DNA of 13,952 bases from JBEKYH01 sp049511115 (GCA_049511115.1 JBEKYH010000103.1:1-13952); one strand, 5' to 3'. Shown: positions 5,807 through 13,555, counted from the first letter of the stretch. Notes: generated from the letters alone by a model not told the origin. Numbers and translations are program-made.

Positions 5807-6898
5807 TTATCGGCCAAATGTGAGGCTTCTTGGGGGCATGAAATCCTGCTTCATGGCCTGCTTGGCAAGCTGTAGGGTTTCTTCCGCGATGGCGTTGGCC
5901 TTCTCGGTCCCGCGGCGCAGGGCGGCGATCACGTCATCCGGGCGATCCTCGAAATGCTTGCGGCGAGTGGCGATGGGTTCGATAATACCGGTGAGGATTT
6001 CGATCAGTTTGCGCTTGATCTCGACATCGCCCACCTTGCCCTGCCGGTAGGCTTCCTGGCGCTCGGCGACCCAGGCCGCGTCGGGATTGAAGGTCTCGTG
6101 AAAAATCCACAGCGGATTATTTTCCACCGTGCCGGGATCGGTGGCCCGCAGGCGTTTGGGATCGGTGTACATCCCCATCACCTTCTTTTTGATCACGTCG
6201 GGTGTGTCGGAAAGAAAGATCGCATTGTTCAGCGACTTGCTCATTTTGAGCAAATTGCCATCGGGACCGGGCGCGCCGGTGCCGACCAATCGCAGCACGC
6301 GGCCGAGCTTGGGTTCAATGATCGGAAACAGTCCCCCGCGGGCCAGGTAGTCTTTATCTTCCGTCTGCGGATTGACGCCGCAGTAGACCTGATCGAATTT
6401 CCGAGCCACTTCGCGCGTCAATTCGAGATGCGGCAGTTGATCCTGCCCCACCGGCACCAGCGCCGGCCGAAAGGCGAGGATGTCCGCGCATTGCCCCACC
6501 GCATACAGCGGAAACCCAAACGGGTAATTGTCGCCGAGTTCCTTGTCGCGGATTTCGTCTTTGAGGGTGGGATTGCGCATCACCCGGTTGAACGGGATCA
6601 GCATGGAAAAGAAAAACGTCAGTTCATCGATGGCCGGCACTTCGCTCTGCACGAACATCGCGCTTTTTTCGGGGTCGATTCCGCATGCGAGCCAATCGGT
6701 GGCAATGTCCAAGACGCTCTGGCGGATGTCATCAGGACGGTCGGCCCGCGTGGTGAAGGCGTGCTTGTTGGCGATGATGAAAAAGCAGTCAAACTGGTCC
6801 TGCAGGGCGAGGCGGTTCTCGACGCTGCCGACATAGTGGCCGAGGTGCAAGCGGCCGGTGGGGGTGTCGCCGGTCAAAAGACGTTCTTTAACGCTCAT
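5807..6898 (-). CDS. trpS: tryptophan--tRNA ligase
   Basis: This class I aminoacyl-tRNA synthetase activates tryptophan with ATP and charges tRNA-Trp in the cytoplasm. The 363-aa product has the HIGH-type signature TPTGRLHLGHYVG (12-24), the core segment GQDQLPHLELTREVARKF (151-168) and the KMSKS loop LLKMSKSLNN (216-225). All are intact. I chose the ATG at 6898; an in-frame GTG at 6913 would add only MYNVA. The protein is somewhat longer than the E. coli enzyme (334 aa). Its N-terminus (GDTPTGRLHLGHYVGSVENR, FFIIANKHAFTT) resembles the divergent TrpRS branch found in several non-proteobacterial groups. It is monocistronic as far as visible, divergent from the gene at 7069 and followed by the nested palindromic repeat, which may shape its 3' end. 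No T-box or trp leader peptide is seen upstream. Confidence 0.97.
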   Translation of the reverse strand: MSVKERLLTGDTPTGRLHLGHYVGSVENRLALQDQFDCFFIIANKHAFTTRADRPDDIRQSVLDIATDWLACGIDPEKSAMFVQSEVPAIDELTFFFSMLIPFNRVMRNPTLKDEIRDKELGDNYPFGFPLYAVGQCADILAFRPALVPVGQDQLPHLELTREVARKFDQVYCGVNPQTEDKDYLARGGLFPIIEPKLGRVLRLVGTGAPGPDGNLLKMSKSLNNAIFLSDTPDVIKKKVMGMYTDPKRLRATDPGTVENNPLWIFHETFNPDAAWVAERQEAYRQGKVGDVEIKRKLIEILTGIIEPIATRRKHFEDRPDDVIAALRRGTEKANAIAEETLQLAKQAMKQDFMPPRSLTFGR

Positions 6899-7068
6899 GG
6901 CGACGTTATACACGATGGGGGCGTGACACCAAGGGGTTGAGCGTGGTGCGGGTCGCCGTGGGTCGATGCGCCGGGAAATGAGTGGGATTTAAGATTCTTG
7001 ACAAACCCGCGACCGGACTCGAGCGTATTACCATAGCATTCTTAGTGTCTGCGGCGAGGGAAACTATT

Positions 7069-8172
7069 ATGCTGCCATCCACGCCTTTGGTTCGCGAGAG
7101 ATCGCAGAGTTCGACTGCCGGCCTGCTATTTGCATTTGTCTCATTGGCTTACTGGCTCGCCTGCGCCCCAAGTTACAGTCGGCCCTTATGGCCGCGGCCC
7201 GAGCGCATCGTTGAGGGCATTCCCTGGATTTGGGTGTTTGGAATCCCACTGTTTACGTTGGCGCTTCCTGGCGGCCGAGTGTGTCGGAGAGCGCTCGGAG
7301 CATTTGGAGTGGTTACGGCGATTATCGACGCATGGACGTTACCATACGCTAACATGAATCCCCATAATGGCGTCGAATTGAATCTTGTGGTGGATAATCT
7401 GATCCTGGTATTACCACTTCATTTGCTCGTGACCGTTTTGGTAGCGCCGTTAAGCCGATTCATTTCGAACCGGATAAGCATCTTTCACGGCAGGGTTGTG
7501 ACGGCGATTATAGTTGCCGTCGCGGTAATCTTTCCGTTCGCGTATGGCTCGATTATGAGAACGCTCGACAATGCGAGCGCAGCGAGGATGGCCGACGAAG
7601 ATTGGGCCAGCCATCGGGCAGGAATCATTACCGGGCAACCAATTTTGTACCATGAAACCGCGGACGGCAGTTTTACATCTTATTTCGACACTGCAAGTGG
7701 CCTACCCCTATGGGAGTCATGGTATGAACTTTATGAACCAGCCTATACCGCTGAGGTTCGCCGACTTATCGCGACCAAAGGTGTACCAAGTTGGTCGCAG
7801 AAGACTCACTTGGTTTTGGACGCGGATATTATTCGCATCGCTTCTGATGCAGGGATGACGAAAGTGTCGTCCTACCCCTACCAAATCACGCCAAAACTTC
7901 GGCTTGAGCGCGAGAACGTAATCGTCATTTACGGGACAAGCGGGGGCCTATTCTCCCGTCGCCTGCCCATTGGCTACGACCAGACGACATTCTTGCCCGT
8001 ATCCAACAGTGGTAATACAAACGATCCCGTGTTCGTTGGGCAGATGGACAAATATCCCGGCGATTACTTTGTCCGCAGCGGCAAATCAGTCGTCGTCTGC
8101 ACGGCCGATGGCGCAATCCTTGAGTCGGCGGATTGTGAACCGCCGCCTTCAACGCGGCCTTGCGGGAATTGA
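7069..8172 (+). CDS. hypothetical membrane protein with soluble C-terminal domain
   Basis: No family is recognised. The 367-aa product starts at the ATG at 7069, preceded by GAGGG. An in-frame GTG at 6982 would add 29 residues without a ribosome site. Four to five hydrophobic segments occupy the N-terminal half (about 16-33, 51-68, 75-90, 108-126 and 142-163). The C-terminal half (170-367) is soluble and mixed in character, with aromatic-rich patches (LYHETADGSFTSYFD, WESWYELYEPAY) and a short Cys/Pro-rich end (ADCEPPPSTRPCGN). This gene is visibly less GC-rich than nearly all its neighbours and uses AT-ending codons freely, so it may have been acquired recently. It ends 11 bases before the convergent gene on the other strand. 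A sensor-like or envelope role would be a guess. Confidence 0.7.
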   Translation: MLPSTPLVRERSQSSTAGLLFAFVSLAYWLACAPSYSRPLWPRPERIVEGIPWIWVFGIPLFTLALPGGRVCRRALGAFGVVTAIIDAWTLPYANMNPHNGVELNLVVDNLILVLPLHLLVTVLVAPLSRFISNRISIFHGRVVTAIIVAVAVIFPFAYGSIMRTLDNASAARMADEDWASHRAGIITGQPILYHETADGSFTSYFDTASGLPLWESWYELYEPAYTAEVRRLIATKGVPSWSQKTHLVLDADIIRIASDAGMTKVSSYPYQITPKLRLERENVIVIYGTSGGLFSRRLPIGYDQTTFLPVSNSGNTNDPVFVGQMDKYPGDYFVRSGKSVVVCTADGAILESADCEPPPSTRPCGN

Positions 8173-8183
8173 CGGTTTGTAAG

Positions 8184-8546
8184 CTATTCCGCGCTGACCG
8201 TCTCGGCGACATGCTGCGATGAGATCGGCGATCCCGGCGGAACCAGGCCCGGCGAAGTATCGGGCGCGTTGACCTTCTGGAACGCCGAGGCGGGAAGCTG
8301 GGCCTGCTGGGCGCGCTCGATGAGGGTTATCAGAGCTTTGATTTCCTGGAGGCTTTCGGGACTGCCCCACATGAGGACCCAATCGACGTGCCAGTTGCAG
8401 CGTTCAAACGTGCAGCCTTCGAGGTAGCGCACCGTCTCGCGCAAAACCAGCGTACAGCCGATAAAATGGCAGCGCACAAAGGCCTGGCCGCTGATATAGA
8501 TGGTCTGATCCTTGAATGTGACGCCTTCGTGCTTGGTCAGGAGCAT
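8184..8546 (-). CDS. small cysteine-rich protein, possible short beta-helix
   Basis: From the ATG at 8546 the product is 120 aa. The start is supported by a strong GGAGG seven bases upstream; a longer frame reaching 8675 runs through intergenic DNA and is rejected. The N-terminal 50 residues have a repeating strand-and-turn pattern (GVTFKDQTIYISGQAF, VRCHFIGCTLVLRE, LEGCTFERCNW) with Cys26, 31, 45 and 50. It resembles a short, degenerate pentapeptide-type or right-handed beta-helix. A helix (about 63-82) and a disordered Pro/Ser-rich tail follow. No signal peptide is visible, so the cysteines are probably reduced in the cytoplasm. The function is unknown. Small stand-alone proteins of this shape occur in many bacteria and phages. 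Confidence 0.72.
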   Translation of the reverse strand: MLLTKHEGVTFKDQTIYISGQAFVRCHFIGCTLVLRETVRYLEGCTFERCNWHVDWVLMWGSPESLQEIKALITLIERAQQAQLPASAFQKVNAPDTSPGLVPPGSPISSQHVAETVSAE

Positions 8547-8875
8547 GGAAAAACCTCCAAACGCCGCCTGGAAAGTACATGATTCGCCGCGGCCATACTG
8601 GCAGAGGGGCCTCCGGCTGTCAAACCATCGGCCGGAACGGCGGAGAGCTTCAGTTGGCGAGGGCCTCTGGCCCAAGGGTTTAAGGGGTTCAAGAGTTCAA
8701 GGGGTTCAAAAGTACAGGCGCTCGCGCGACGCCGGAACAGCGATTCACCGTTAAACGCTTGAACCCTTAATCCCTTAAGCCCTCATGCGTCGGGGCTTGC
8801 ATCCCGCCCATCCAGCCCTAACATTCGCCCTGAGACGGAGGCCCCGGCTTTTCATCCCCCGCGGCTTGGCAGCTC
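8547..8875. other. divergent intergenic stretch holding an inverted AAGGGGTTC repeat
   Basis: No gene is visible between the small minus-strand protein and lptB. Its main content is a tract of AAGGGGTTC-like 9-mers (8674-8709) facing the complementary orientation (8751-8782, TTGAACCC and TTAATCCCTTAAGCCC). The two are separated by about 40 bases and can fold into an imperfect hairpin. The promoters of both neighbours must lie in this gap, but I see no clear -35/-10 pair. Confidence 0.65.
8674..8782. repeat. AAGGGGTTC tandem tract in inverted orientation
   Basis: The left arm reads GGGTTTAAGGGGTTCAAG followed by further AGTTCAAGGGGTTCAA units. The right arm contains CTTGAACCCTTAATCCCTTA, its approximate reverse complement. 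The architecture is the same as the other two tract families in this window, with an unrelated word. Confidence 0.8.
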
Positions 8876-9619
8876 ATGAACCTATTGGAAGTGACGAAAC
8901 TTTTCAAAAGCTACAGCGGACGCACTGTCGTCAATGATGTCAGCTTCATTTTGCGCCAGCAGGAGATCGTCGGCCTCCTCGGCCGAAACGGGGCCGGGAA
9001 GACGACGACCTTCCGCATGATACTGGGCATGGTGGAGCCGGACAGCGGGGCCGTCGCGTTTGATGCGCGGGACATCACCTTCCTCCCCATGTACCGCCGG
9101 GCACGCCTGGGCATCGGCTACCTGAGCCAGGAGCGCAGCGATTTCCGCCGCCTGACCGTCTGGCAAAACCTCGCGGCGATTCTTGAGACCCTCTCCCACC
9201 GCCTCACCCGCGCCCAGCGGCGCCGCCGCGCGGATATGCTGCTTGAGCATTACGGTCTCAACCACGTGCGCGACCAGCGCGCCGAGACCCTCAGCGGCGG
9301 CGAGCGCCGCAAACTCGAAATCGCCCGGGCATTGGTCACCGAACCCAAGCTGATCCTGCTGGATGAGCCGTTCAGCGGCGTGGACCCCATTGCCGTCGAA
9401 GACCTGCAGCGAGAAGTCCGCCGCCTCAAGGAAGAATTCGGCAAAAGCGTGCTGGTCACCGATCATAACGTGGCCCAGACACTGAAGGTGTGCGATCGCG
9501 CCCTCATCATCAACGACGGCCAGGTTTTCAAGGAAGGCTCCCCCCGCGAGATTATCAATGACCCGGCCGTCAAGGCCGCCTACCTCGGCAACACCTTCCG
9601 CGGCGACGAATTCGATTGA
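8876..9619 (+). CDS. lptB: LPS export ABC transporter ATP-binding protein LptB
   Basis: This 247-aa ATPase powers LptB2FGC, which extracts lipopolysaccharide from the inner membrane and pushes it along the Lpt bridge. All ABC elements are present in order: Walker A GRNGAGKTT (36-44), Q-loop YLSQERSDFRRLTV (82-95), signature LSGGERRKLEIARAL (139-153), Walker B LILLDEP (159-165) with E164, D-loop GVDP and the H-loop His197 (VTDHNV). The FRRL stretch and TDHNV with its following helix are hallmarks of LptB compared with other ABC ATPases. The closest alternative is a branched-chain amino-acid ATPase, which fits less well. The usual partners lptA and lptC are not adjacent. The start is the ATG at 8876, without a strong ribosome site. 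The product indicates a diderm cell with LPS. Confidence 0.93.
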   Translation: MNLLEVTKLFKSYSGRTVVNDVSFILRQQEIVGLLGRNGAGKTTTFRMILGMVEPDSGAVAFDARDITFLPMYRRARLGIGYLSQERSDFRRLTVWQNLAAILETLSHRLTRAQRRRRADMLLEHYGLNHVRDQRAETLSGGERRKLEIARALVTEPKLILLDEPFSGVDPIAVEDLQREVRRLKEEFGKSVLVTDHNVAQTLKVCDRALIINDGQVFKEGSPREIINDPAVKAAYLGNTFRGDEFD

Positions 9620-9640
9620 TTCGGAAGCGCCTTTTCCCCG

Positions 9641-9680
9641 CCCCCGGTATTTCCGGGGGAGGGTCAGGGAGGGGGCTCGC
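9641..9680. repeat. short intergenic repeat with perfect GC hairpin
   Basis: CCCCCGG-TATTT-CCGGGGG (9641-9659) is a perfect 7-bp stem with a 5-base loop, starting 22 bases after the lptB stop and followed by a G-rich tail. No T-run follows, so it is not a canonical terminator, though the hairpin could protect the lptB transcript end. The hairpin plus GGAGGGTCAGGGAGGGGG tail looks like a dispersed intergenic repeat. Confidence 0.55.
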
Positions 9681-9776
9681 CCAACAACACTCCCCTTTGC
9701 AATAATTCCGCGCGCCGGGGATGAAATTCCCCCCTTCCCTGGTTTATGATGTCTAGAATTCCTCAGGGAGCGAAGG

Positions 9777-10346
9777 ATGAAGTTTTCCAAGTCCATCTAT
9801 ATCGCAGCAGCCGGCATGGCCGTCGGCTTGGCCATGATCATTCTCGCCCCCGCCGACGGTCCGGCCCAGGCGACTCAGCCAGCCGCCAATCCCGACGCGA
9901 TGGCCCTGGTCGGCAAGCCCGCCCCCGATTTCAAAATCCCCGGCCTCGACGGGACGACCCATTCCCTCGCCGACGTAAAAGGCAGCGTCGTCATTCTCGA
10001 CTTCTGGGGCGTCTGGTGCGTCCCCTGCCATCTCGCCCTGCCGCATCTTGATGCGCTGTATCAGAAGGATTCCGCCCAGGGGCTCAAAGTCCTTGCCATC
10101 GACAATGGCGACGAAAAGGACCGCGTTCAGCAATTCGTCACCCAATCCAAGCTCACGCTGCCGGTCTTGCTCGACCCCGATTCGGCGGCGGCCAACGCTT
10201 ATAAAGTTGATGAATATCCCCAGACGGTGGTGATCGGAAAAGACGGCGTCATCAAGAATATTTTCATCGGCTTCAACGAAAAAACGTCCCCCGACCTTCT
10301 CGAAAGCGCCGTCACCGCGGCGATGAATGACACGGGTACTCACTAG
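9777..10346 (+). CDS. secreted thioredoxin-fold protein (TlpA/ResA-like)
   Basis: The 189-aa precursor has a hydrophobic N-terminal signal or anchor (residues 4-24), then a short ATQPAANP linker and one redoxin/TlpA domain. The active site is WCVPC (80-84), and the cis-proline loop is YPQTVVIG with P148. Family members reduce or exchange disulfides in the periplasm, for example in cytochrome c maturation. The start is the ATG at 9777, with GGGAG eight bases upstream. TATGAT at 9745-9750 could be a -10, but no convincing -35 is seen. The gene is followed 34 bases later by a longer paralogue, and both share the entry motif DAMALVGKPAPDF / DAMAMVGKPVPHF, so the pair probably arose by tandem duplication. 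The client protein is not evident from the neighbourhood. Confidence 0.88.
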   Translation: MKFSKSIYIAAAGMAVGLAMIILAPADGPAQATQPAANPDAMALVGKPAPDFKIPGLDGTTHSLADVKGSVVILDFWGVWCVPCHLALPHLDALYQKDSAQGLKVLAIDNGDEKDRVQQFVTQSKLTLPVLLDPDSAAANAYKVDEYPQTVVIGKDGVIKNIFIGFNEKTSPDLLESAVTAAMNDTGTH

Positions 10347-10380
10347 ATTGCATAGAATGTCTCCCGGCCAAGGAGTTCAC

Positions 10381-11604
10381 ATGCGAGCGGTTATTCTCAG
10401 CGGCGTTGCTTCGCTCCTCATCGCGGCCGGCGTTTCTTCCGCCGCGCCGACCACGCAACCCGCGGCCCCGCCCGCCGCTGCCGCCGCGCCGCAGGTCGCC
10501 GTTCCCGATCAGCTCAAGACCATGAGCGACGCCTATCGCAAACTCAAGAGCCTCTCCCTGACCGGGTCGATCGACCTCAACGCCGATATCGGGGGCGAAA
10601 AAGCCAATCGCCACGCGGATTTCACCGCGTCCTTTGCCGCTCCCATGAAATTCCGCCACCAGGTGAAAGACGACGTCACCGTGGCCGCGGGCGATAAGGC
10701 TTACGTTTTTGTCCCCGCGGCCAACACCTACACTGAAGACACCGCCCCCACGGAGCGCGGCCACTTCCTCGACCTGTCGGATGACGCCCGCGACGTGCTG
10801 CGCTCGCAGGACATGTCCCTGGTGATGGCTCTTTCCGACAACGGCGCCGCGGAGCTTCTCTCCAACGCGACCGACGCCACTCCCGTAGCGGATGTCGCCA
10901 TCGACGGCAAAAAATATCCGGCCGTCACCATCACCCGCGCCGGCGACGACACCACCGTCATTCTTGACCCCGACACCCATCTCATCCGCCGAGTTGTGGT
11001 TGATATGTCGCGCGGGTTGCGCCAGCAGGGCGCTGATGTGAAAACCGCCATCCTCACCACCGATTATTCGCAAACAACGCCCAACGCCGCCGTGAAACCT
11101 GAAGATCTCGCCTTCGCTCCGCCGCCGACCGCGCAGGCGCAGCAGCAGGAAAGCTCCGACGCGATGGCCATGGTCGGCAAACCCGTCCCGCATTTCGCGC
11201 TCTCCACCATGGACGGCGCGGAAGTGTCGGATGTATCCATGAAAGGGAAAGTGTTCGTCCTGGATTTCTGGGCCACCTGGTGCGGCCCATGCGTCGAATC
11301 CCTGCCCGGCCTCGATGACATCTACCAGCGCCGCAAAGCCGACGGCCTGAAAGTGTTTGCCGTAAACCTTGAGGAAGACGCCGGCAAGATCAACGCCTTC
11401 CTCGGCCAGCATCCGATCAAGATCCCGATCCTCATGGATTCCGATGGAAAAATCGGCGCCGCCTTCGGCGCCCAGGCCATTCCCGAAACCGTCATCGTCG
11501 GCAGCGACGGCATCGTGAAAAAAGTCTGCATCGGCTCCGGCCACGAGCAGGACATCTCTGACGCGCTGGATTCCGCGATGGCGCCGGCCGCGACGCCGCA
11601 CTAA
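10381..11604 (+). CDS. secreted DUF2092/LolA-like and thioredoxin fusion protein
   Basis: The 407-aa precursor starts at the ATG at 10381, with AAGGAG six bases before; an in-frame upstream start at 10327 overlaps the previous gene and is rejected. A signal peptide (1-22, ending SSAA) and a low-complexity TTQPAAPPAAAAAP linker lead into a beta-rich domain (about 42-245). That domain has KLKSLSLTGSIDLNAD, MKFRHQVKDDVTVAAGDKAYVFVP, YTED and TVILDPDTHLIRRVVVDM, matching the DUF2092/outer-membrane-lipoprotein-sorting-like fold. After a Gln/Pro linker (247-258) comes a TlpA-type thioredoxin domain (about 259-395) with WCGPC (300-304) and cis-P368 (IPETVIVG). It should act in the periplasm or at the outer membrane, possibly coupling lipid or lipoprotein binding to thiol chemistry, which is inference. 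It lies directly after its single-domain paralogue and is probably co-transcribed with it. Confidence 0.88.
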   Translation: MRAVILSGVASLLIAAGVSSAAPTTQPAAPPAAAAAPQVAVPDQLKTMSDAYRKLKSLSLTGSIDLNADIGGEKANRHADFTASFAAPMKFRHQVKDDVTVAAGDKAYVFVPAANTYTEDTAPTERGHFLDLSDDARDVLRSQDMSLVMALSDNGAAELLSNATDATPVADVAIDGKKYPAVTITRAGDDTTVILDPDTHLIRRVVVDMSRGLRQQGADVKTAILTTDYSQTTPNAAVKPEDLAFAPPPTAQAQQQESSDAMAMVGKPVPHFALSTMDGAEVSDVSMKGKVFVLDFWATWCGPCVESLPGLDDIYQRRKADGLKVFAVNLEEDAGKINAFLGQHPIKIPILMDSDGKIGAAFGAQAIPETVIVGSDGIVKKVCIGSGHEQDISDALDSAMAPAATPH

Positions 11605-11935
11605 TAATGCTTCCAAGATGCCCCTACTCGGCGATTCCGCAGTTGGCGCAAATCCAACTCGCCCGCGTGCATTTCCAACGCGACGCCCGCTCCGATAAAC
11701 CGCACAAACCCCCGCGCAACTTAATCTACATTCTACCGATCAACCGCCCCTCGTTTCTTGCCATTTCCCGGCCGCATAATCTCCCGGATTTCCCGGCGGC
11801 CATTCAACTTATGTGACCGATCTTGCAAAGTTTAACAGCCCCGCATCCGATGAGATTCCGGGAGTCGCACATGGCGGCGCTCGGGGCCGGATGTCACTGC
11901 CTCCTCTCGCGGACACAGGCTGATAGGGGTTGCTG
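11605..11935. other. intergenic gap upstream of the HDOD-GGDEF gene
   Basis: No gene is supported. A small perfect hairpin, AGTTGG-CGCAAAT-CCAACT (11641-11659), lies 37 bases after the thioredoxin fusion stop and could mark its transcript end, though no T-run follows. The remainder is C/T-rich. I looked for a c-di-GMP riboswitch (GEMM) core before the signalling gene and did not find one. Confidence 0.5.
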
Positions 11936-13432
11936 ATGAATCCAGAGTTGCTGAACCGAATCAATAAGTGCCAGAATCTTCCTTCCCTGCCGGCCATCGC
12001 GGTGCAGGTGTTGGAACTGGCCCAGCGCCCCACCGTGGACATCGGCGAGATCGCCCGTGTCATCTCCAAGGACCCGGCCCTGTGCAGCAAAATCCTCAAG
12101 ACCGTCAACAGCAGTTTTTATGGCCGCGCTCACGCGGTCTCGACGATCAGCAACGCGCTGGTCGTCATGGGCCTGCAAAGCGTCAAGACGCTTGTCCTGA
12201 CGTTTTCGCTGGTCAATAACCTCGCCTCGACGACCGCCAAGGGATTCACCCACCTCGCTTATTGGAAGCGCAGCATCTACGCCGCCACGGCAGCCAAGAC
12301 CATCGCCAAAAAAGTAAAGCTCGTGCAGCAGGAGGAAGCCTTCCTTGCTTCGCTCCTGGCCGACATCGGAATGCTCGTGCTCGAAGCGGCGCTGGGAAAG
12401 GAATACTGTGGAATCTGCGCCAAGGCCGTCACCCACCAGGACCTCATCGCCCTGGAGAACCAGGCCCTCAAGTCAACCCACGCCGACGTTGGCGCCATGC
12501 TTGCCGCCCAATGGAAATTCCCGCCGATTCTGGCGCACCCCATCGCCTTCAGCCACGAGCCTGCCAAGGTCCCCGATCCGGCTGTCCGCAAGCTGGCTGA
12601 AGTCGTCGAGCTCGCCGGCTATTGCGGCGACGTTTTCGTCGACAAGGCCGCCGCCGGCCCGATCAGCACGGTGCGCCAGCTTTGCTCCTCGCGCTACCAG
12701 ATGACCCCCGAGGATTGCGACGCGCTTCTTGAGGAGATCGCCGTGCGCACGCGCGAAATCGCCGGCCTGTTCGAGATCAACATCGGCTCGGGGATCAGCT
12801 ACGAGGCGATTCTGGCCAAGAGCCGCGACCTGCTCGTCGAGCAGACCCTCCAGAATCAGCAGACGCACACCGAACTGGAAGAACAGAACCTGCGCCTCAA
12901 GGAGCAGGCCACCCTGGACGGCCTCACCGGCCTGTCCAATCGCGCTCATTTCGACGCGACGTTACGCGAGCAATTCACCGCCATTGCGGCCAACAAACCG
13001 CTCACGCTGCTCATGTTTGACCTGGATAAATTCAAGAGCATCAACGACAACTACGGCCACCAGACCGGCGACGAAGTGATCAAGTGCGTGGCCAACGTCC
13101 TCAAGACCGCCGCCCGCAAGCAGGACCTGGCTGCGCGCTACGGCGGCGAGGAAATGGCTCTCATCCTGCCCGGCACGTCCCGCGCCACCGGCGCCATCAT
13201 CGCCGACACCATCCGCCGCGCCGTCGCGGCCCAGTCCGTCGACAGCGACGGCAAAACCGTCACCGTCACCGTCAGCATCGGCGTAGCCACCGCCGAACAA
13301 GGCGGCCGCCTGACGACGCCGGCGCATCTCATCAAGGCGGCGGATTTGGCGGTTTATGCGGCTAAACATGGCGGGCGGAATTGCGTGAAGGTGTGCGCGT
13401 TGCCCGCCAGCGCCGCCACCGCGGCGGCGTGA
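11936..13432 (+). CDS. HDOD domain and GGDEF domain protein (putative diguanylate cyclase)
   Basis: The 498-aa cytoplasmic protein has an N-terminal HDOD domain (about 8-215: LPSLPAIAVQVLEL, ISKDPALCSKILKTVNSSFYG). A helical, partly coiled-coil stretch follows (about 298-326, EQTLQNQQTHTELEEQNLRL), and then a GGDEF domain (about 327-490). The GGDEF part has DLDKFKSINDNYGHQTGD (362-379). The active-site loop is GGEEM (403-407) in place of GGDEF/GGEEF. The Met at the fifth position is unusual, but the two acidic residues are kept. RKQD (394-397), five residues before, matches an RxxD inhibitory c-di-GMP site. Cyclase activity with product inhibition is therefore likely. HDOD domains lack HD phosphohydrolase residues and serve in signalling; here the usual HD position reads LADIG. 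The start is the ATG at 11936, with GGGG upstream. No partner gene is adjacent. Confidence 0.92.
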   Translation: MNPELLNRINKCQNLPSLPAIAVQVLELAQRPTVDIGEIARVISKDPALCSKILKTVNSSFYGRAHAVSTISNALVVMGLQSVKTLVLTFSLVNNLASTTAKGFTHLAYWKRSIYAATAAKTIAKKVKLVQQEEAFLASLLADIGMLVLEAALGKEYCGICAKAVTHQDLIALENQALKSTHADVGAMLAAQWKFPPILAHPIAFSHEPAKVPDPAVRKLAEVVELAGYCGDVFVDKAAAGPISTVRQLCSSRYQMTPEDCDALLEEIAVRTREIAGLFEINIGSGISYEAILAKSRDLLVEQTLQNQQTHTELEEQNLRLKEQATLDGLTGLSNRAHFDATLREQFTAIAANKPLTLLMFDLDKFKSINDNYGHQTGDEVIKCVANVLKTAARKQDLAARYGGEEMALILPGTSRATGAIIADTIRRAVAAQSVDSDGKTVTVTVSIGVATAEQGGRLTTPAHLIKAADLAVYAAKHGGRNCVKVCALPASAATAAA

Positions 13433-13555
13433 TTCGCGTCCTTCGGCATTTTCTTCTCGGCGTCTTTGAGTCTGGGCGTTCATTCCTCCGTCTTCTTCCA
13501 AACGATCCCTTTCGCTAGAATCCCCTGGCACGCACTCATACGTTGAGGTTTTTCC

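Noticed and set aside
5954..6940. Long plus-strand open frame opposite trpS
   Set aside because: It is antisense to a well-supported trpS with all signature motifs; an open frame on the opposite strand is common in GC-rich DNA.
6998..7031. Promoter with perfect TTGACA upstream of the gene at 7069
   Set aside because: The nearest -10-like word (TATTAC) is 22 bases away, too far for a standard promoter.
8882..9796. Minus-strand open frame of 304 codons opposite lptB
   Set aside because: It is a shadow of lptB codon structure and also covers the intergenic hairpin repeat.
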